In this document: one piece after another, positions 1-8,178 of the stretch
Position numbering within the stretch: position 1 is the stretch's first letter
Layout of the letters: each line of letters starts with the position of its first letter
DNA from: Candidatus Melainabacteria bacterium RIFCSPHIGHO2_02_FULL_34_12
Lineage (GTDB): Bacteria; Cyanobacteriota; Vampirovibrionia; 2-02-FULL-35-15
Reading direction: 5' to 3'
Length of the DNA stretch: 64,000 nucleotides
NCBI GenBank assembly: GCA_001784555.1
Contig: MFRM01000019.1
Coordinates: forward strand, 1 to 64,000
Translations under genes and position numbers: made by a program
The notes under the pieces: generated by a model
What the model was told of the DNA's origin: nothing
What the model saw: the letters and a program-made list of their open reading frames with translations, nothing else
The model's database searches: none

Positions 1-756
1 CTAACACCTAGTGGCGGGGCTCCAGTTATTAGTGTCTCTAAACCTTCGGACAATGCATTCTTTAATGTAGCTGACATAATCACTGAAGGTTCAGTTACCT
101 TCACTGGCGGTTCTAAAACATTTAAAATTAATGACTCAGATACCATGCTCACAGCTAGTGCAACTGACCCCAATACATTTACTTTCAATAAAACTCTTAC
201 CTTTATGGACGGTACTCATACTCTTACTTACTTCGCTAAAGATAAATTACTTAGAACTACTACGGTAAATAAAACAATTACTGTTGATACTGCTTTGCCT
301 GATGTTACCTTTAATATCGATACTAACGATAGTGATGAGTTTGTTCTTACTGCTACTGCCTTAGGTACTGGCACTAAAGTTACTACTATTAAAGTCGGTT
401 CTGATACTCTCATGATTACTCCAGCTAATTCTCTTGACTTTAGTGTTACTTCTGCAACTAGTGATTCCTTTGCCGTTGAAATAATAGATGAGGCGGGTAA
501 TAAATTAGTTCGTACACTAACACCTAGTGGCGGGGCTCCAGTTATTAGTGTCTCTAAACCTTCCGACAATGCATTCTTTAATGTAGCTGACATAATCACT
601 GAAGGTTCAGTTACCTTCACTGGCAGTTCTAAAACATTTAAAATTAATGACTCAGATACCATGCTCACTGTATCTCCTACTGATCCCAATACATTTACTT
701 TCAATAAAACTCTTACCTTTATGGACGGAGCATCTACATTTGATTATGTTGCAACT
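1..756 (+). repeat. 516-bp-period direct repeat inside the Ig-like gene
   Basis: Bases 1-150 recur at 517-666 with only two substitutions in the first 120 bases, and similarity continues in patches to about 756. A third, clearly diverged copy starts near 1033. The offset is 516 bases (172 codons), so the reading frame is kept. This points to recent unequal duplication of one Ig-like module. Confidence 0.9.
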
Positions 757-3624
757 GACAAACTTAATCGGGAAACTAAATTATCTCGAACCGTTACCAT
801 TGATACAGTTATTCCTGACATAACTCATATGATTGACACTAATGATGCTGGAGAATTTGTTCTTTCAGCAACAGCTCTTGGAACAGGTACTAAAGTAACA
901 TCAATAAAAGTAGGAGACAATACTTTAAGTATAATGAGTGATTTAAGTGTTGACTTCTCTGCCACATCAAGCACCTCAGATTCATTTATTGTCGAAATTA
1001 TTGATGAAGCTGGCAATAAACTCACTAAAACCCTTTCCCCGTCTGGCAATGCTCCAATAATTGAAATTACAAAACCTGACAACAATGCAATATTTAATAC
1101 CTCTGATGTAGTTACTGAGGGCAAAGTCACATTTTCAGCACCTTCTATGTCATTTAAAATTGATAATAATGAAATTATGCTGGATTCTGGAACTGCTGCA
1201 AATGCTTTTACTTTCAATAAGACATTATCATTTATGGACGGTACTCATACATTTAATTATGTTGCAGTTGACAAACTTAAACGTGAAACCAGATTAACCA
1301 GAACCATCATAGTTGATACAACCCTCCCAACTGTAACTGCAAATGTAACGTTAAATAATGACAACACTTATAAAGTTACAGCTAATGCAAATGGCACAGG
1401 CAGTAATGTTGCCTCAATTATTTTAAATGGAAATGCTGTTCAATTTAACGAAGCAGCAACTGTAGACTTTGAAGTTACAACTGATAAGTCAACAGTAACA
1501 ATTACAATTAAAGACAAAGCAGGAAATACATTCAGTAAAGATTTTAGCCCGCTAGATATTACTCCACCAATTATTACAATATTATCTCCTAAAAAATCAA
1601 TCCGCTATAACTCAAAAAATGTAAAAGTAAAAGGCACTGTAGAAGACACAGAAAGCGGTGTTGATATTAAATCAATTTTAATCAATGGCGAAGCGCCAGA
1701 TACAACAAAGTCTAATTCAAAAAATAATTCATCATTTGTGAATCGCGATGCTTTAACAATAGATGGAGATACAGGCGCTGATTCTTCAGGAGCAAATAAT
1801 GTTATTGAATTTACTAAAACAATTTCATTGAATAATGAGGGTCCATTTGAAATAAAAGTATCAGCTAAAGATCTTAGTAATAATCAATCTTCCTTAAATG
1901 TTGATGCAACAGTTGACACTATTAATCCAACATTAACTGCAACAATTAAGCCAGAAGGCAATAAATATAAGATCGAAGGAACAGCTGACGGCACTGGCTC
2001 AAATGTTGCATCAATAAAAGTAAATGATAAAGCCATTGATTTTACTCCTGACAAAACAATAAACTTTACCACTCTTGCTGATAAAGCACCCGTTGTAATA
2101 GAAGTATTTGATGCTGCCGGAAATCAAATAAAACAAGAGTTGTCTGATCCACAATCAGCCGATACTACTCCACCTGTTATAACCTTGCTAAATCCAAATA
2201 ATGGCGATTTATTCAGAGATCCAAATTTATCAGTAAGTTTTGATGTAAAAGACAATATTTCCTTAGATAACGTCAAGATAAATGGAATGCTTGTAAATCC
2301 ACAACCTCCTCCTATTTATCCAACCGCTGTTGTTTTAGATCCAGGAGCAAATTTAATAATTGTTGAGGCTGAAGACACCAGTAAAAACAAATCTACATTT
2401 AGCTTAAGCGTTACTTATCTTCCACCAGCTATGAGTGGTGGTGGTGGCGGCGGCGGTGGTGGTGGCGGTGGTGGCGGCGGCGGCGGTGGCGGCAGCACTT
2501 TGGTTATTCAACCAGGTGGAAATGCTAATGCCTCAATTATTAATGGGTTTATTGGATTAACACCTCCGGATCAAAGTTTAACTGATATTACATCGGGGGA
2601 TATAGAAGTTGCAAATCCTCCTGCTGTAGAAGGTGGTGATGAAGGATCAATAATAACCTTCCCAGAGGTAAGCGGATTAAATATTGGCAGGGAATTTGGT
2701 GAAAAGGGTATTTTACCAAGAGGGTGCTCTTTTGCAACCATTGCAGAACTTAAAGGATCAAGTCTTGAAATAGATGAAGCTGATCAGGAAAACAAATTTT
2801 CAACAATATTAATTGACAGTACCGGAAAAACTTTCATCATTGGTTTTGCTTTCTTTAGAGAATCTATATCTCAAAACAACTTTACTACAAACAACGAATT
2901 TAAATTCCAGACTACAGGCGGCAAAAAGCTTGAGCTGCTTACCATTCTTTCAATACCTGAAAATGCTGCAAACGGCGATGGAAAAATCCAAATATTAAAC
3001 AAGAATAAAGCACTTATTAATGTTCTTATAAATCTTACTTCTCCTATAGATGTAAAAACAAGGGTTACTAAACGTGATAAACAACTTGAGCCACCAGTTA
3101 ATAAGCCAGAATTACTTGAACCAGTTAAGGCATTTATAACCAAATCTAAAGATTCAAACCTATTACTTAAACTTATAATTAAAGGCAATAATCTCTTAAG
3201 GAAGTTTGCCATAATCAATGGACAGCCGCTACAGCTTGGAAGAAGCAGAAATTATTTTACAAATGTCACATTTGTACCTGAAGAAAATATCATTATAAAG
3301 AATTTGTTCTTTATGAAAAAGAACAAAAAGAAAATGTTTGTCACTGCAGGCATAGAAAAAGGAATTACTCCAGGAATTAAGTTATTTAATGTTGTAACGC
3401 CAAAATGTGCAGACATTGGAGCTTTATTTATTCCAGAAGATTTAAAAGAGGGCAAGATTGAAGCCACTAGCAGACCAGAAGATTTAATTCTAAGGAATGA
3501 AATATTAAATTCATTGGAGCTAAGATCCAGTGAAATTAATCATGAAGAGATTTTTATTGAAACTAAAGAAGCTGAAGAGAGCCATATAGAAGAAAATGTT
3601 TATGATTTAGATTTGAATCCTTAA
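1..3624 (+). CDS. Ig-like repeat surface protein, 5'-truncated by window edge
   Basis: The reading frame is open from base 1, so the gene starts outside the window; about 1207 codons are visible. The N-terminal two thirds are tandem Ig-like beta-sandwich repeats. The period is 172 residues, probably two Ig folds per unit, with recurring motifs FTFNKTLTFMDG, DEAGNKL and TLPTVT-like linkers. A run of 19 consecutive Gly (codons GGT/GGC, 2437-2493) then separates these from a unique C-terminal region of about 375 residues rich in Lys, Asn and Ile that ends acidic. No LPXTG motif or membrane anchor is seen at the C-terminus. Large extracellular adhesins or surface-layer proteins have this architecture; that role is inferred. 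The gene overlaps the convergent glutaredoxin gene by 4 bases. Confidence 0.85.
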   Translation, partial: LTPSGGAPVISVSKPSDNAFFNVADIITEGSVTFTGGSKTFKINDSDTMLTASATDPNTFTFNKTLTFMDGTHTLTYFAKDKLLRTTTVNKTITVDTALPDVTFNIDTNDSDEFVLTATALGTGTKVTTIKVGSDTLMITPANSLDFSVTSATSDSFAVEIIDEAGNKLVRTLTPSGGAPVISVSKPSDNAFFNVADIITEGSVTFTGSSKTFKINDSDTMLTVSPTDPNTFTFNKTLTFMDGASTFDYVATDKLNRETKLSRTVTIDTVIPDITHMIDTNDAGEFVLSATALGTGTKVTSIKVGDNTLSIMSDLSVDFSATSSTSDSFIVEIIDEAGNKLTKTLSPSGNAPIIEITKPDNNAIFNTSDVVTEGKVTFSAPSMSFKIDNNEIMLDSGTAANAFTFNKTLSFMDGTHTFNYVAVDKLKRETRLTRTIIVDTTLPTVTANVTLNNDNTYKVTANANGTGSNVASIILNGNAVQFNEAATVDFEVTTDKSTVTITIKDKAGNTFSKDFSPLDITPPIITILSPKKSIRYNSKNVKVKGTVEDTESGVDIKSILINGEAPDTTKSNSKNNSSFVNRDALTIDGDTGADSSGANNVIEFTKTISLNNEGPFEIKVSAKDLSNNQSSLNVDATVDTINPTLTATIKPEGNKYKIEGTADGTGSNVASIKVNDKAIDFTPDKTINFTTLADKAPVVIEVFDAAGNQIKQELSDPQSADTTPPVITLLNPNNGDLFRDPNLSVSFDVKDNISLDNVKINGMLVNPQPPPIYPTAVVLDPGANLIIVEAEDTSKNKSTFSLSVTYLPPAMSGGGGGGGGGGGGGGGGGGGSTLVIQPGGNANASIINGFIGLTPPDQSLTDITSGDIEVANPPAVEGGDEGSIITFPEVSGLNIGREFGEKGILPRGCSFATIAELKGSSLEIDEADQENKFSTILIDSTGKTFIIGFAFFRESISQNNFTTNNEFKFQTTGGKKLELLTILSIPENAANGDGKIQILNKNKALINVLINLTSPIDVKTRVTKRDKQLEPPVNKPELLEPVKAFITKSKDSNLLLKLIIKGNNLLRKFAIINGQPLQLGRSRNYFTNVTFVPEENIIIKNLFFMKKNKKKMFVTAGIEKGITPGIKLFNVVTPKCADIGALFIPEDLKEGKIEATSRPEDLILRNEILNSLELRSSEINHEEIFIETKEAEESHIEENVYDLDLNP

Positions 3625-3941
3625 GTATTAATTTGACTCTTTATTAACTTCTGTAATTCGCCGCTTTGGAACATTTCTCTGGTAACATCACAGCCACCTA
3701 TAAATTTCCCGTCAACAAATACCTGGGGAACAGTAGGCCAGTTTGTGTATTTTTTTATTCCTTCACGTAATTCATTATCTGTAAGAACATCTCTGGTCTC
3801 AAAATCCACTCCAAGGGCTTTAAAAACATCTACAACTGCCGCAGAAAAACCGCACTGTGGTGCATCTTTTGTACCTTTCATAAAAACAATGACTTTATTT
3901 GATTTAACATCTGAATCTATTTGCTTTAAAATATCACTCAT
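3621..3941 (-). CDS. grxD: Monothiol glutaredoxin, Grx4/GrxD family
   Basis: 106 residues, the usual length for a single-domain Grx4-type protein. The CGFS active site is at residues 30-33, and the conserved WPTVPQVFVDGKFIGGCD segment supplies the cis-Pro and the glutathione-binding GG. The start has a strong GGAGG Shine-Dalgarno sequence 7-8 bases upstream. CGFS glutaredoxins bind a [2Fe-2S] cluster with glutathione and pass it to target proteins or to BolA partners. A bolA-family gene lies just upstream on the same strand, so the pair probably forms a Grx-BolA iron-sulfur carrier or iron-sensing module. The 3' end overlaps the convergent surface-protein gene by 4 bases. Confidence 0.95.
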   Translation of the reverse strand: MSDILKQIDSDVKSNKVIVFMKGTKDAPQCGFSAAVVDVFKALGVDFETRDVLTDNELREGIKKYTNWPTVPQVFVDGKFIGGCDVTREMFQSGELQKLIKSQINT

Positions 3942-4009
3942 TTATATTCCTCCAACTGTTTGTAAATAATTTTAACCCCATTTTACATTTTTAGAGCTAC
4001 AATAAACGT

Positions 4010-4144
4010 ATGGCTATTTCAATTTCAAGGGTAACAACCACAACTTCAGGTTTCTATAATTTATTGATACGTTTAAACCTATTGGCTGAAAGCGAGACTC
4101 AGGCTCTTGCTTTCCCTCCCGAAACAACTAAAAAAGAAGATTAA
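4010..4144 (+). CDS. Possible small protein, 44 residues
   Basis: An ATG ORF of 44 codons fills the gap between bolA and grxD on the opposite strand. A TACAAT box lies at 3998-4003, 6 bases before the ATG, with no Shine-Dalgarno sequence; this resembles other possibly leaderless starts in the window. The peptide is Thr/Ser-rich at the N-terminus, hydrophobic in the middle and ends in charged residues. The stop overlaps the end of bolA by 4 bases. There is no recognisable family, so it may not be a real gene. Confidence 0.3.
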   Translation: MAISISRVTTTTSGFYNLLIRLNLLAESETQALAFPPETTKKED

Positions 4145-4422
4145 ATTTCATGCCCTAATTCTTTTTTAAATCCTGGCTTAACTTTTTCCCATTGCGAAGG
4201 TGAATAGGTCTTTAATGTTAAAGCATGAATAACATTTGATTTCATCTCAAGAGAGAGTATTTCATAAATTATTTTGTGCTGATCAATTAAACTTTTATTT
4301 TCAAAATCAGGAGATACAGCTATTACCTGAATATGATCTCCACCGCGCAGATCAATAACTTCCAGATGTATTGTTTTTAACTTCTGATTTATTTTATTTT
4401 CAATTTCTAAAAGTGTAATCAT
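4141..4422 (-). CDS. bolA: BolA family protein
   Basis: 93 residues. The BolA fold signature is present: GGDHIQVIAVSPDF, the conserved LIDQHKIIYEIL helix with the invariant His, and the C-terminal IHALTLKTYSP strand. BolA proteins partner with CGFS glutaredoxins through a shared [2Fe-2S] cluster. A grx4-type gene sits immediately downstream on the same strand, which supports that role. The ATG follows directly on the stop codon of the metallo-hydrolase gene (TAAATG), so the two are almost certainly co-transcribed and translationally coupled. Confidence 0.93.
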   Translation of the reverse strand: MITLLEIENKINQKLKTIHLEVIDLRGGDHIQVIAVSPDFENKSLIDQHKIIYEILSLEMKSNVIHALTLKTYSPSQWEKVKPGFKKELGHEI

Positions 4423-5085
4423 TTAACGCGGAAGCCTCCTACTTACAAAAGCTTTTAAATTATCATATTGCATATAAGGATTTGTGATTTTTTGGTTTTT
4501 CAATGTGTCCTGCGGTTTATCAGAATAATTGTGACCCGGGAAGATTATTGTATCATCACTCATTTTCATTAATTTATTTGAAATAGTATCAAACATTTCA
4601 TCTACATTCCCGCCTGGCAGATCACATCTGCCACAACCATTAATAAAAAGTGTATCCCCTGAGACCAGTAGGGGCGCGCCATGGCACGCCCCTACATAGA
4701 AACATTGCGATCCCGGAGTATGCCCAGGAGTATGAATAAATTGAATCTCAATATTCCCTATTTTAATTGTCTCGCCAGAATTAGTTTTTTTAACATTTTC
4801 ATCTCCCCAATTGAATTTAAAAAAGTCAGCCTCATATTTATTAATATATACAGGAATATCCAGATGCTTCAAAAGTCCTTCGACTCCATTTGTATGATCA
4901 AAATGTCCGTGAGTTACAAAGGCAGCTTTAATTTTTAAATTTTGTTTTTTTGCCTCTTCAAGCAAAAAATCCACATCCCATGCAGGATCAATGACAGCCA
5001 CTTCTTTTGTTTCTTTATCACCAATAAAATAAATAAAGTTTTGCATTGGTCCGACTTCCATTTGTTTTAAAATCAGATTTTCCAT
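4423..5085 (-). CDS. Metallo-beta-lactamase fold hydrolase (glyoxalase II-like)
   Basis: 220 residues. All metal ligands of the family are present: THGHFDH at 58-64, His118/His122 in HTPGHTPGS, Asp144 in SGDTLF, and His185 in FPGHNYS. The GCGRCDLPGG segment is typical of the YcbL/glyoxalase II-like subgroup, which hydrolyses thioesters; the substrate here is not defined. Residues 131-140 (VGACHGAPLL) are encoded by a 28-nt palindromic repeat inserted between the HTPGH strand and the SGDTLF motif, where relatives have a shorter loop. No Shine-Dalgarno sequence is evident. The gene is coupled to bolA. Confidence 0.92.
   Translation of the reverse strand: MENLILKQMEVGPMQNFIYFIGDKETKEVAVIDPAWDVDFLLEEAKKQNLKIKAAFVTHGHFDHTNGVEGLLKHLDIPVYINKYEADFFKFNWGDENVKKTNSGETIKIGNIEIQFIHTPGHTPGSQCFYVGACHGAPLLVSGDTLFINGCGRCDLPGGNVDEMFDTISNKLMKMSDDTIIFPGHNYSDKPQDTLKNQKITNPYMQYDNLKAFVSRRLPR
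4668..4695. repeat. 28-nt palindromic element inside hydrolase gene
   Basis: GTAGGGGC...GCCCCTAC inverted repeat with 14-nt arms (one mismatch) and centre GCCATGGC. On the minus strand it is read in phase GTA-GGG-GC and adds VGACHGAPLL to the hydrolase. It belongs to the family described in the findings. Confidence 0.9.
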
Positions 5086-5113
5086 ATTTATATTTTACTG
5101 AGTTAATTAAAAA

Positions 5114-5725
5114 TTAAAATAAAAGCTCATTGATTTCTACCGGAACATCTTTTAGCCTGCAACGTATATTAAGCTTTCCATTGTTTTCGTTTGAAGTATT
5201 TTCTTCAAGATCATTTGTTCTTAAAAAAGAAGTATCGCTGACTTTAAGGTTCAAGGTCCCATTTGCAGTGCTTTGATCAGGACTGGAAATTTTAATTTTT
5301 CCGGTTACAGGGAACAATGATTCATCAGCACTTGAGTTATTTACCCGGACAGTGAGATTATTTTTTTCAATTGTCTTTATAAGGGTTATTTCAGAAGTAT
5401 TATTTTCAAAATTAAATATATTTCCATTAAAAAACAAATCAAGGTCATCGATTTCGCCAAGCAAAGCAAGTATATTTACATCAATTAAACCTTGCTCTGA
5501 GCCCTGGATTAACTGAAGCTGAATTGAGCCTTTTGAAATCCCTCCGCTTTGAAGAATTAAAAGCCTGTTTGCATCTGCAGTAAATCTTTTTACAGGTGAT
5601 TTACCGCTAACAGTGCATATTGCTTTTCCACCTAAAACAATATCTTCAGACTGAGCAAAAGAAGCATTAATACCTAGAAACAATACAGTAAATAAAGAAA
5701 AAAATAAAAGCTTTTTATTTAACAT
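5114..5725 (-). CDS. Exported hypothetical protein
   Basis: 203 residues. The N-terminus is a clear Sec signal peptide (KK, then a hydrophobic LLFFSLFTVLFLG core, and a likely cleavage after ASFA, residue 24). The mature part is about 180 residues, mostly beta-prone, with two Cys residues (CTV and the C-terminal RCR) that could form a disulfide. A longer in-frame start at 5782 would translate part of a tRNA remnant and is rejected; the chosen ATG follows the signal-peptide logic and has an AGGGA-like ribosome site. No family is recognised. It lies downstream of the att-like tRNA-Ile fragment, on the same strand. Confidence 0.75.
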   Translation of the reverse strand: MLNKKLLFFSLFTVLFLGINASFAQSEDIVLGGKAICTVSGKSPVKRFTADANRLLILQSGGISKGSIQLQLIQGSEQGLIDVNILALLGEIDDLDLFFNGNIFNFENNTSEITLIKTIEKNNLTVRVNNSSADESLFPVTGKIKISSPDQSTANGTLNLKVSDTSFLRTNDLEENTSNENNGKLNIRCRLKDVPVEINELLF

Positions 5726-5748
5726 AAATATAATTCCCTGATCCTCTA

Positions 5749-5793
5749 ATTCTCTAACCTGGGCGATCCGTGACTTGAACACGGGACCCCACG
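5749..5793 (-). repeat. Truncated copy of tRNA-Ile 3' half (att-like direct repeat)
   Basis: 45 bases are identical to 6414-6458, which cover the 3' end of the tRNA-Ile gene from the anticodon stem through the T arm and acceptor plus 11 flanking bases. The two copies are in the same orientation, 665 bases apart, and enclose one membrane-protein gene. This is the arrangement left when an element integrates at the 3' end of a tRNA gene. The fragment has no 5' half and cannot be a tRNA. Confidence 0.85.
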
Positions 5794-5817
5794 ATCATTG
5801 ATTATAGTTTTTCACAC

Positions 5818-6396
5818 TTATAATATGCCAATACTGAATAAAATAGAATCCAGGAATCTCGGGGGTGGGAATCCAAGAAATAAAGAAAAGATTACTATAG
5901 CAACAATAGATATTAACGTATAGATAGTAACAAGAAGTATAGTTGATGTTTTTTTTTGTACTCTAGACTTCCAGTATATTATGCCAAGTCCTATGAGATA
6001 TGAAAGAGAATATAACATTAACAAGCCAGAGCAAAATATTTTATAAGGTTCTAGATTTGTACCACGACAGTGATGATTCGGAAACAGTAACCGAAACAGA
6101 AATATAGAATTACCAGGAGCATCACCACAATCACCATAGTTAAAAAGAAGAGTAAGCACTTGTAAAACGATAACGAACATTAATATCTTCTTTGACACTA
6201 CTACTTTTCTAGTCCCTTGAGTGTAAAGTATTATGGAAGTAATTGCAGCAAAACATAACACGCTGCCGTAAAAAAATGCACTGAAGGCAAGCATTAAAAA
6301 CGGTGTCCAGCCACTTGATGAATAAAACAAAGCAATCATGCTTACAATGGAATATGTAACCAGAAATAAAAAAAATTGTACAAGTTGTAAGATCAT
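5818..6396 (-). CDS. Multi-pass membrane protein of unknown function
   Basis: 192 residues with about five hydrophobic segments, beginning with FFLFLVTYSIVSMIALFY near the N-terminus and ending with VTIYTLISIVAIVIFSLFLG before a PPPRF motif. A Cys-containing loop (GDCGDAPGNS ... HHCRGT) lies between TM3 and TM4. A ribosome site AAAAGGGAT precedes the ATG. No family is recognised. The gene is the only one enclosed between the complete tRNA-Ile and its truncated copy, so it is probably cargo of a tRNA-targeted element whose integrase is gone. Confidence 0.65.
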   Translation of the reverse strand: MILQLVQFFLFLVTYSIVSMIALFYSSSGWTPFLMLAFSAFFYGSVLCFAAITSIILYTQGTRKVVVSKKILMFVIVLQVLTLLFNYGDCGDAPGNSIFLFRLLFPNHHCRGTNLEPYKIFCSGLLMLYSLSYLIGLGIIYWKSRVQKKTSTILLVTIYTLISIVAIVIFSLFLGFPPPRFLDSILFSIGIL

Positions 6397-6424
6397 ATCT
6401 TTTATCCCTTTTTATTCTCTAACC

Positions 6425-6498
<74 letters not shown>

Positions 6499-6514
6499 GA
6501 AAGGAAACAGATTT

Positions 6515-6543
6515 ATTATAGCTTGCAAAGTTCTTACATTAAA
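6515..6543 (-). promoter_or_regulatory. Promoter of tRNA-Ile
   Basis: On the minus strand TTTAAT (6538-6543), a 17-base spacer and a perfect TATAAT (6515-6520) lie 16 bases before the tRNA 5' end. Confidence 0.65.
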
Positions 6544-6665
6544 ATCAGGATTAAAATAGAAATTAAATCTGATTTGCTTGACATATAAAGGAAAAGCTGA
6601 TACTTTTACTAATTATTATATAAAAGGGAAATCAAAAGACCACATAGTCTTAGTATTACAAATTT

Positions 6666-7577
6666 ATGAGAATAGGCACATACGACGGTTCTGTACCAAA
6701 AATAAGAGTGACGGGGAATCCGCTTGATTATTTTGAACTTCGGTTTCACAATCCTGACGGTATAAAAAACTTACGAAGGCTTCCTGGAAAAAGTTTTAGC
6801 TTAGATAGGTACGGAATACCCACAACAAGAAGAGCAGGAGTAGTCCAATATATTGCAGGTTTATATAGAATCAATGAAGCACTTGCTCTTGCCATTAGAG
6901 TTCGTGAACGTCCAGGTTTAAGAAATGAAGTTCATAACTTTCTTACACTTAACAGAGATCTAAAGCTTCCTGAAGAGGATGCTCCTAAAAAAAGAGAAGA
7001 AACAACAGCTAATCCAAACAATGAAAAAATTGAAATTGGAACAAATATAGATACTTCACCCCAATCAAATGCCATGAGAGCAGCACTTGCACAAAAAAGA
7101 AGAGATCTATGTGAGTTCTATTTAAAATTTAAATTCTTGCATCCTCTTGCAATGATTGGGATCTTAAGTGCAGATCCAGCTTATACAGCCACCATACTAA
7201 GCGCAGAAAACTTCGGCATAAAAGACAAAGATCCTGAGGTAAGACTTGCTTCTGTAAGAATTCTTAGTGAATTTGTTACGAACATATGGTCTAGATTTAA
7301 AGAAGCAAAAGAATCAGGCACATTACCAGTTCTAACTCCTGGAAGCTTTGCACATTTGATTAATGCAATTACTTTCGAAGATCTAAACGATGATCTTCAA
7401 AGCTTAGAAACCATAAGTAATGCAATTACACAACAAGGATTTGGCGTATTTGATAAAAACTCAGATGTAAAAAGCATGGCTGAAATAGTTGCTGAAAATA
7501 TATTTAAAACACAAAAAATTATAAGAAGATATATAAATGAACAAGGATATAGTTTTTCTGATAATTTAACAAACTAA
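6666..7577 (+). CDS. Hypothetical protein, about 300 residues
   Basis: 303 residues, soluble, with no signal peptide or membrane segment. The N-terminal 90 residues are Arg-rich and beta-prone (GTYDGSVPKIRVTGNP). A short Lys/Glu/Asn-rich linker (about 107-125) leads into a mostly helical C-terminal half. The start is preceded by no clear Shine-Dalgarno sequence. The 3' end overlaps the convergent TusA gene by 4 bases. No family is recognised; codon use and composition match the neighbours. Confidence 0.7.
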   Translation: MRIGTYDGSVPKIRVTGNPLDYFELRFHNPDGIKNLRRLPGKSFSLDRYGIPTTRRAGVVQYIAGLYRINEALALAIRVRERPGLRNEVHNFLTLNRDLKLPEEDAPKKREETTANPNNEKIEIGTNIDTSPQSNAMRAALAQKRRDLCEFYLKFKFLHPLAMIGILSADPAYTATILSAENFGIKDKDPEVRLASVRILSEFVTNIWSRFKEAKESGTLPVLTPGSFAHLINAITFEDLNDDLQSLETISNAITQQGFGVFDKNSDVKSMAEIVAENIFKTQKIIRRYINEQGYSFSDNLTN

Positions 7578-7897
7578 TTTTTTTTTATCTTCAAGTTAAA
7601 ATAATTATCAATGCATTCTTTATTTAAGATCTCATGCCCTTCTGCAATTACACTTGGCGGCACACTTTCAATAGCTTCGCCTGGATCCAGCCACACCTCA
7701 AGTATCTGACCTTTATTCATTTTTTCAAGCTGAATTTTTGTTTTAACAAAATTAAGAGGACAAGCAACTCCTCTAAGATCAAGCAATATCGGTTCGTCAG
7801 TTTGCCGATACGCCGATACGCCGGCTCGCCGATTCACCGATTCGCCGGACCGCCGGTTCGCCGATACGCCGGTTCGATTTTTTAAGTCATCGTCCAT
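7574..7897 (-). CDS. TusA-family sulfur-carrier protein with repeat-encoded N-terminal extension
   Basis: 107 residues. Residues from about 38 onward match the TusA/SirA fold: LDLRGVACPLNFVKTK carries the persulfide Cys in the CPxP-like motif (here CPLN), and GQILEVWLDPGEA plus SVPPSVIAEGHE follow. Members relay sulfur as a Cys persulfide for tRNA thiolation or other sulfur chemistry. The first 35 or so residues (Arg/Ser/Gly/Asn-rich) come from a GGCGAATCGGCG-type repeat at 7803-7877 and are absent from normal TusA proteins. The start codon overlaps the 3' end of the Cys-rich gene upstream by 16 bases, indicating coupling. Confidence 0.82.
   Translation of the reverse strand: MDDDLKNRTGVSANRRSGESVNRRAGVSAYRQTDEPILLDLRGVACPLNFVKTKIQLEKMNKGQILEVWLDPGEAIESVPPSVIAEGHEILNKECIDNYFNLKIKKN
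7803..7877. repeat. GGCGAATCGGCG-type GC-rich repeat inside tusA-like gene
   Basis: About 75 bases of degenerate tandem units (CGCCGATACGCCG, CGCCGATTCGCCG), far richer in GC than the surroundings. They encode the N-terminal extension of the TusA-like protein. A related block sits at the 5' end of rsmI (60582-60667). Confidence 0.8.
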
Positions 7898-8160
7898 TTA
7901 AAACATTTCCTTATTACACAGTCATTAGGCAACGGACATTCGCTCTTATCCTTCATCTTCACCCATTCTTTTTTAAAACAATCCCTGCTTTGAACATATC
8001 CATAAACAAAATCAAACATAGATTCCATAGATTGGTCATGCATTTTACTTAAACAACTCAAACAATATTGTTCTTCAGCATAGCCCAGAGCCAGGCTCAT
8101 GTTATAAGTACGTCTGCATATATCTTGACCACAAGTTGGACACGGATAAGGAAAGTCCAT
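7882..8160 (-). CDS. Small Cys-rich protein, probable zinc-binding
   Basis: 92 residues with nine Cys: CPTCGQDIC at 7-15, CLSC at 33-36, and later C61, C75, C81 and C86. The paired CxxC motifs (CPTC and CLSC) suggest one zinc ribbon-like site, with the remaining Cys perhaps binding a second metal. No family is recognised. The gene lies between rplY (18-base gap) and the TusA-like gene (16-base overlap) on one strand, so a role linked to sulfur transfer is possible but only inferred from position. Confidence 0.75.
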   Translation of the reverse strand: MDFPYPCPTCGQDICRRTYNMSLALGYAEEQYCLSCLSKMHDQSMESMFDFVYGYVQSRDCFKKEWVKMKDKSECPLPNDCVIRKCFKWTMT

Positions 8161-8178
8161 AATAAATAAATCGTATCA

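Noticed and set aside
5726..5782. Longer N-terminus for the exported protein at 5114-5725
   Set aside because: The extra 19 residues would be translated from a tRNA-Ile fragment, while the ATG at 5725 begins a clean signal peptide.
7634..7885. Plus-strand ORF with RRYAG/HRFAG repeats
   Set aside because: It is the complement of the repeat block in the TusA-like gene and has no domain.
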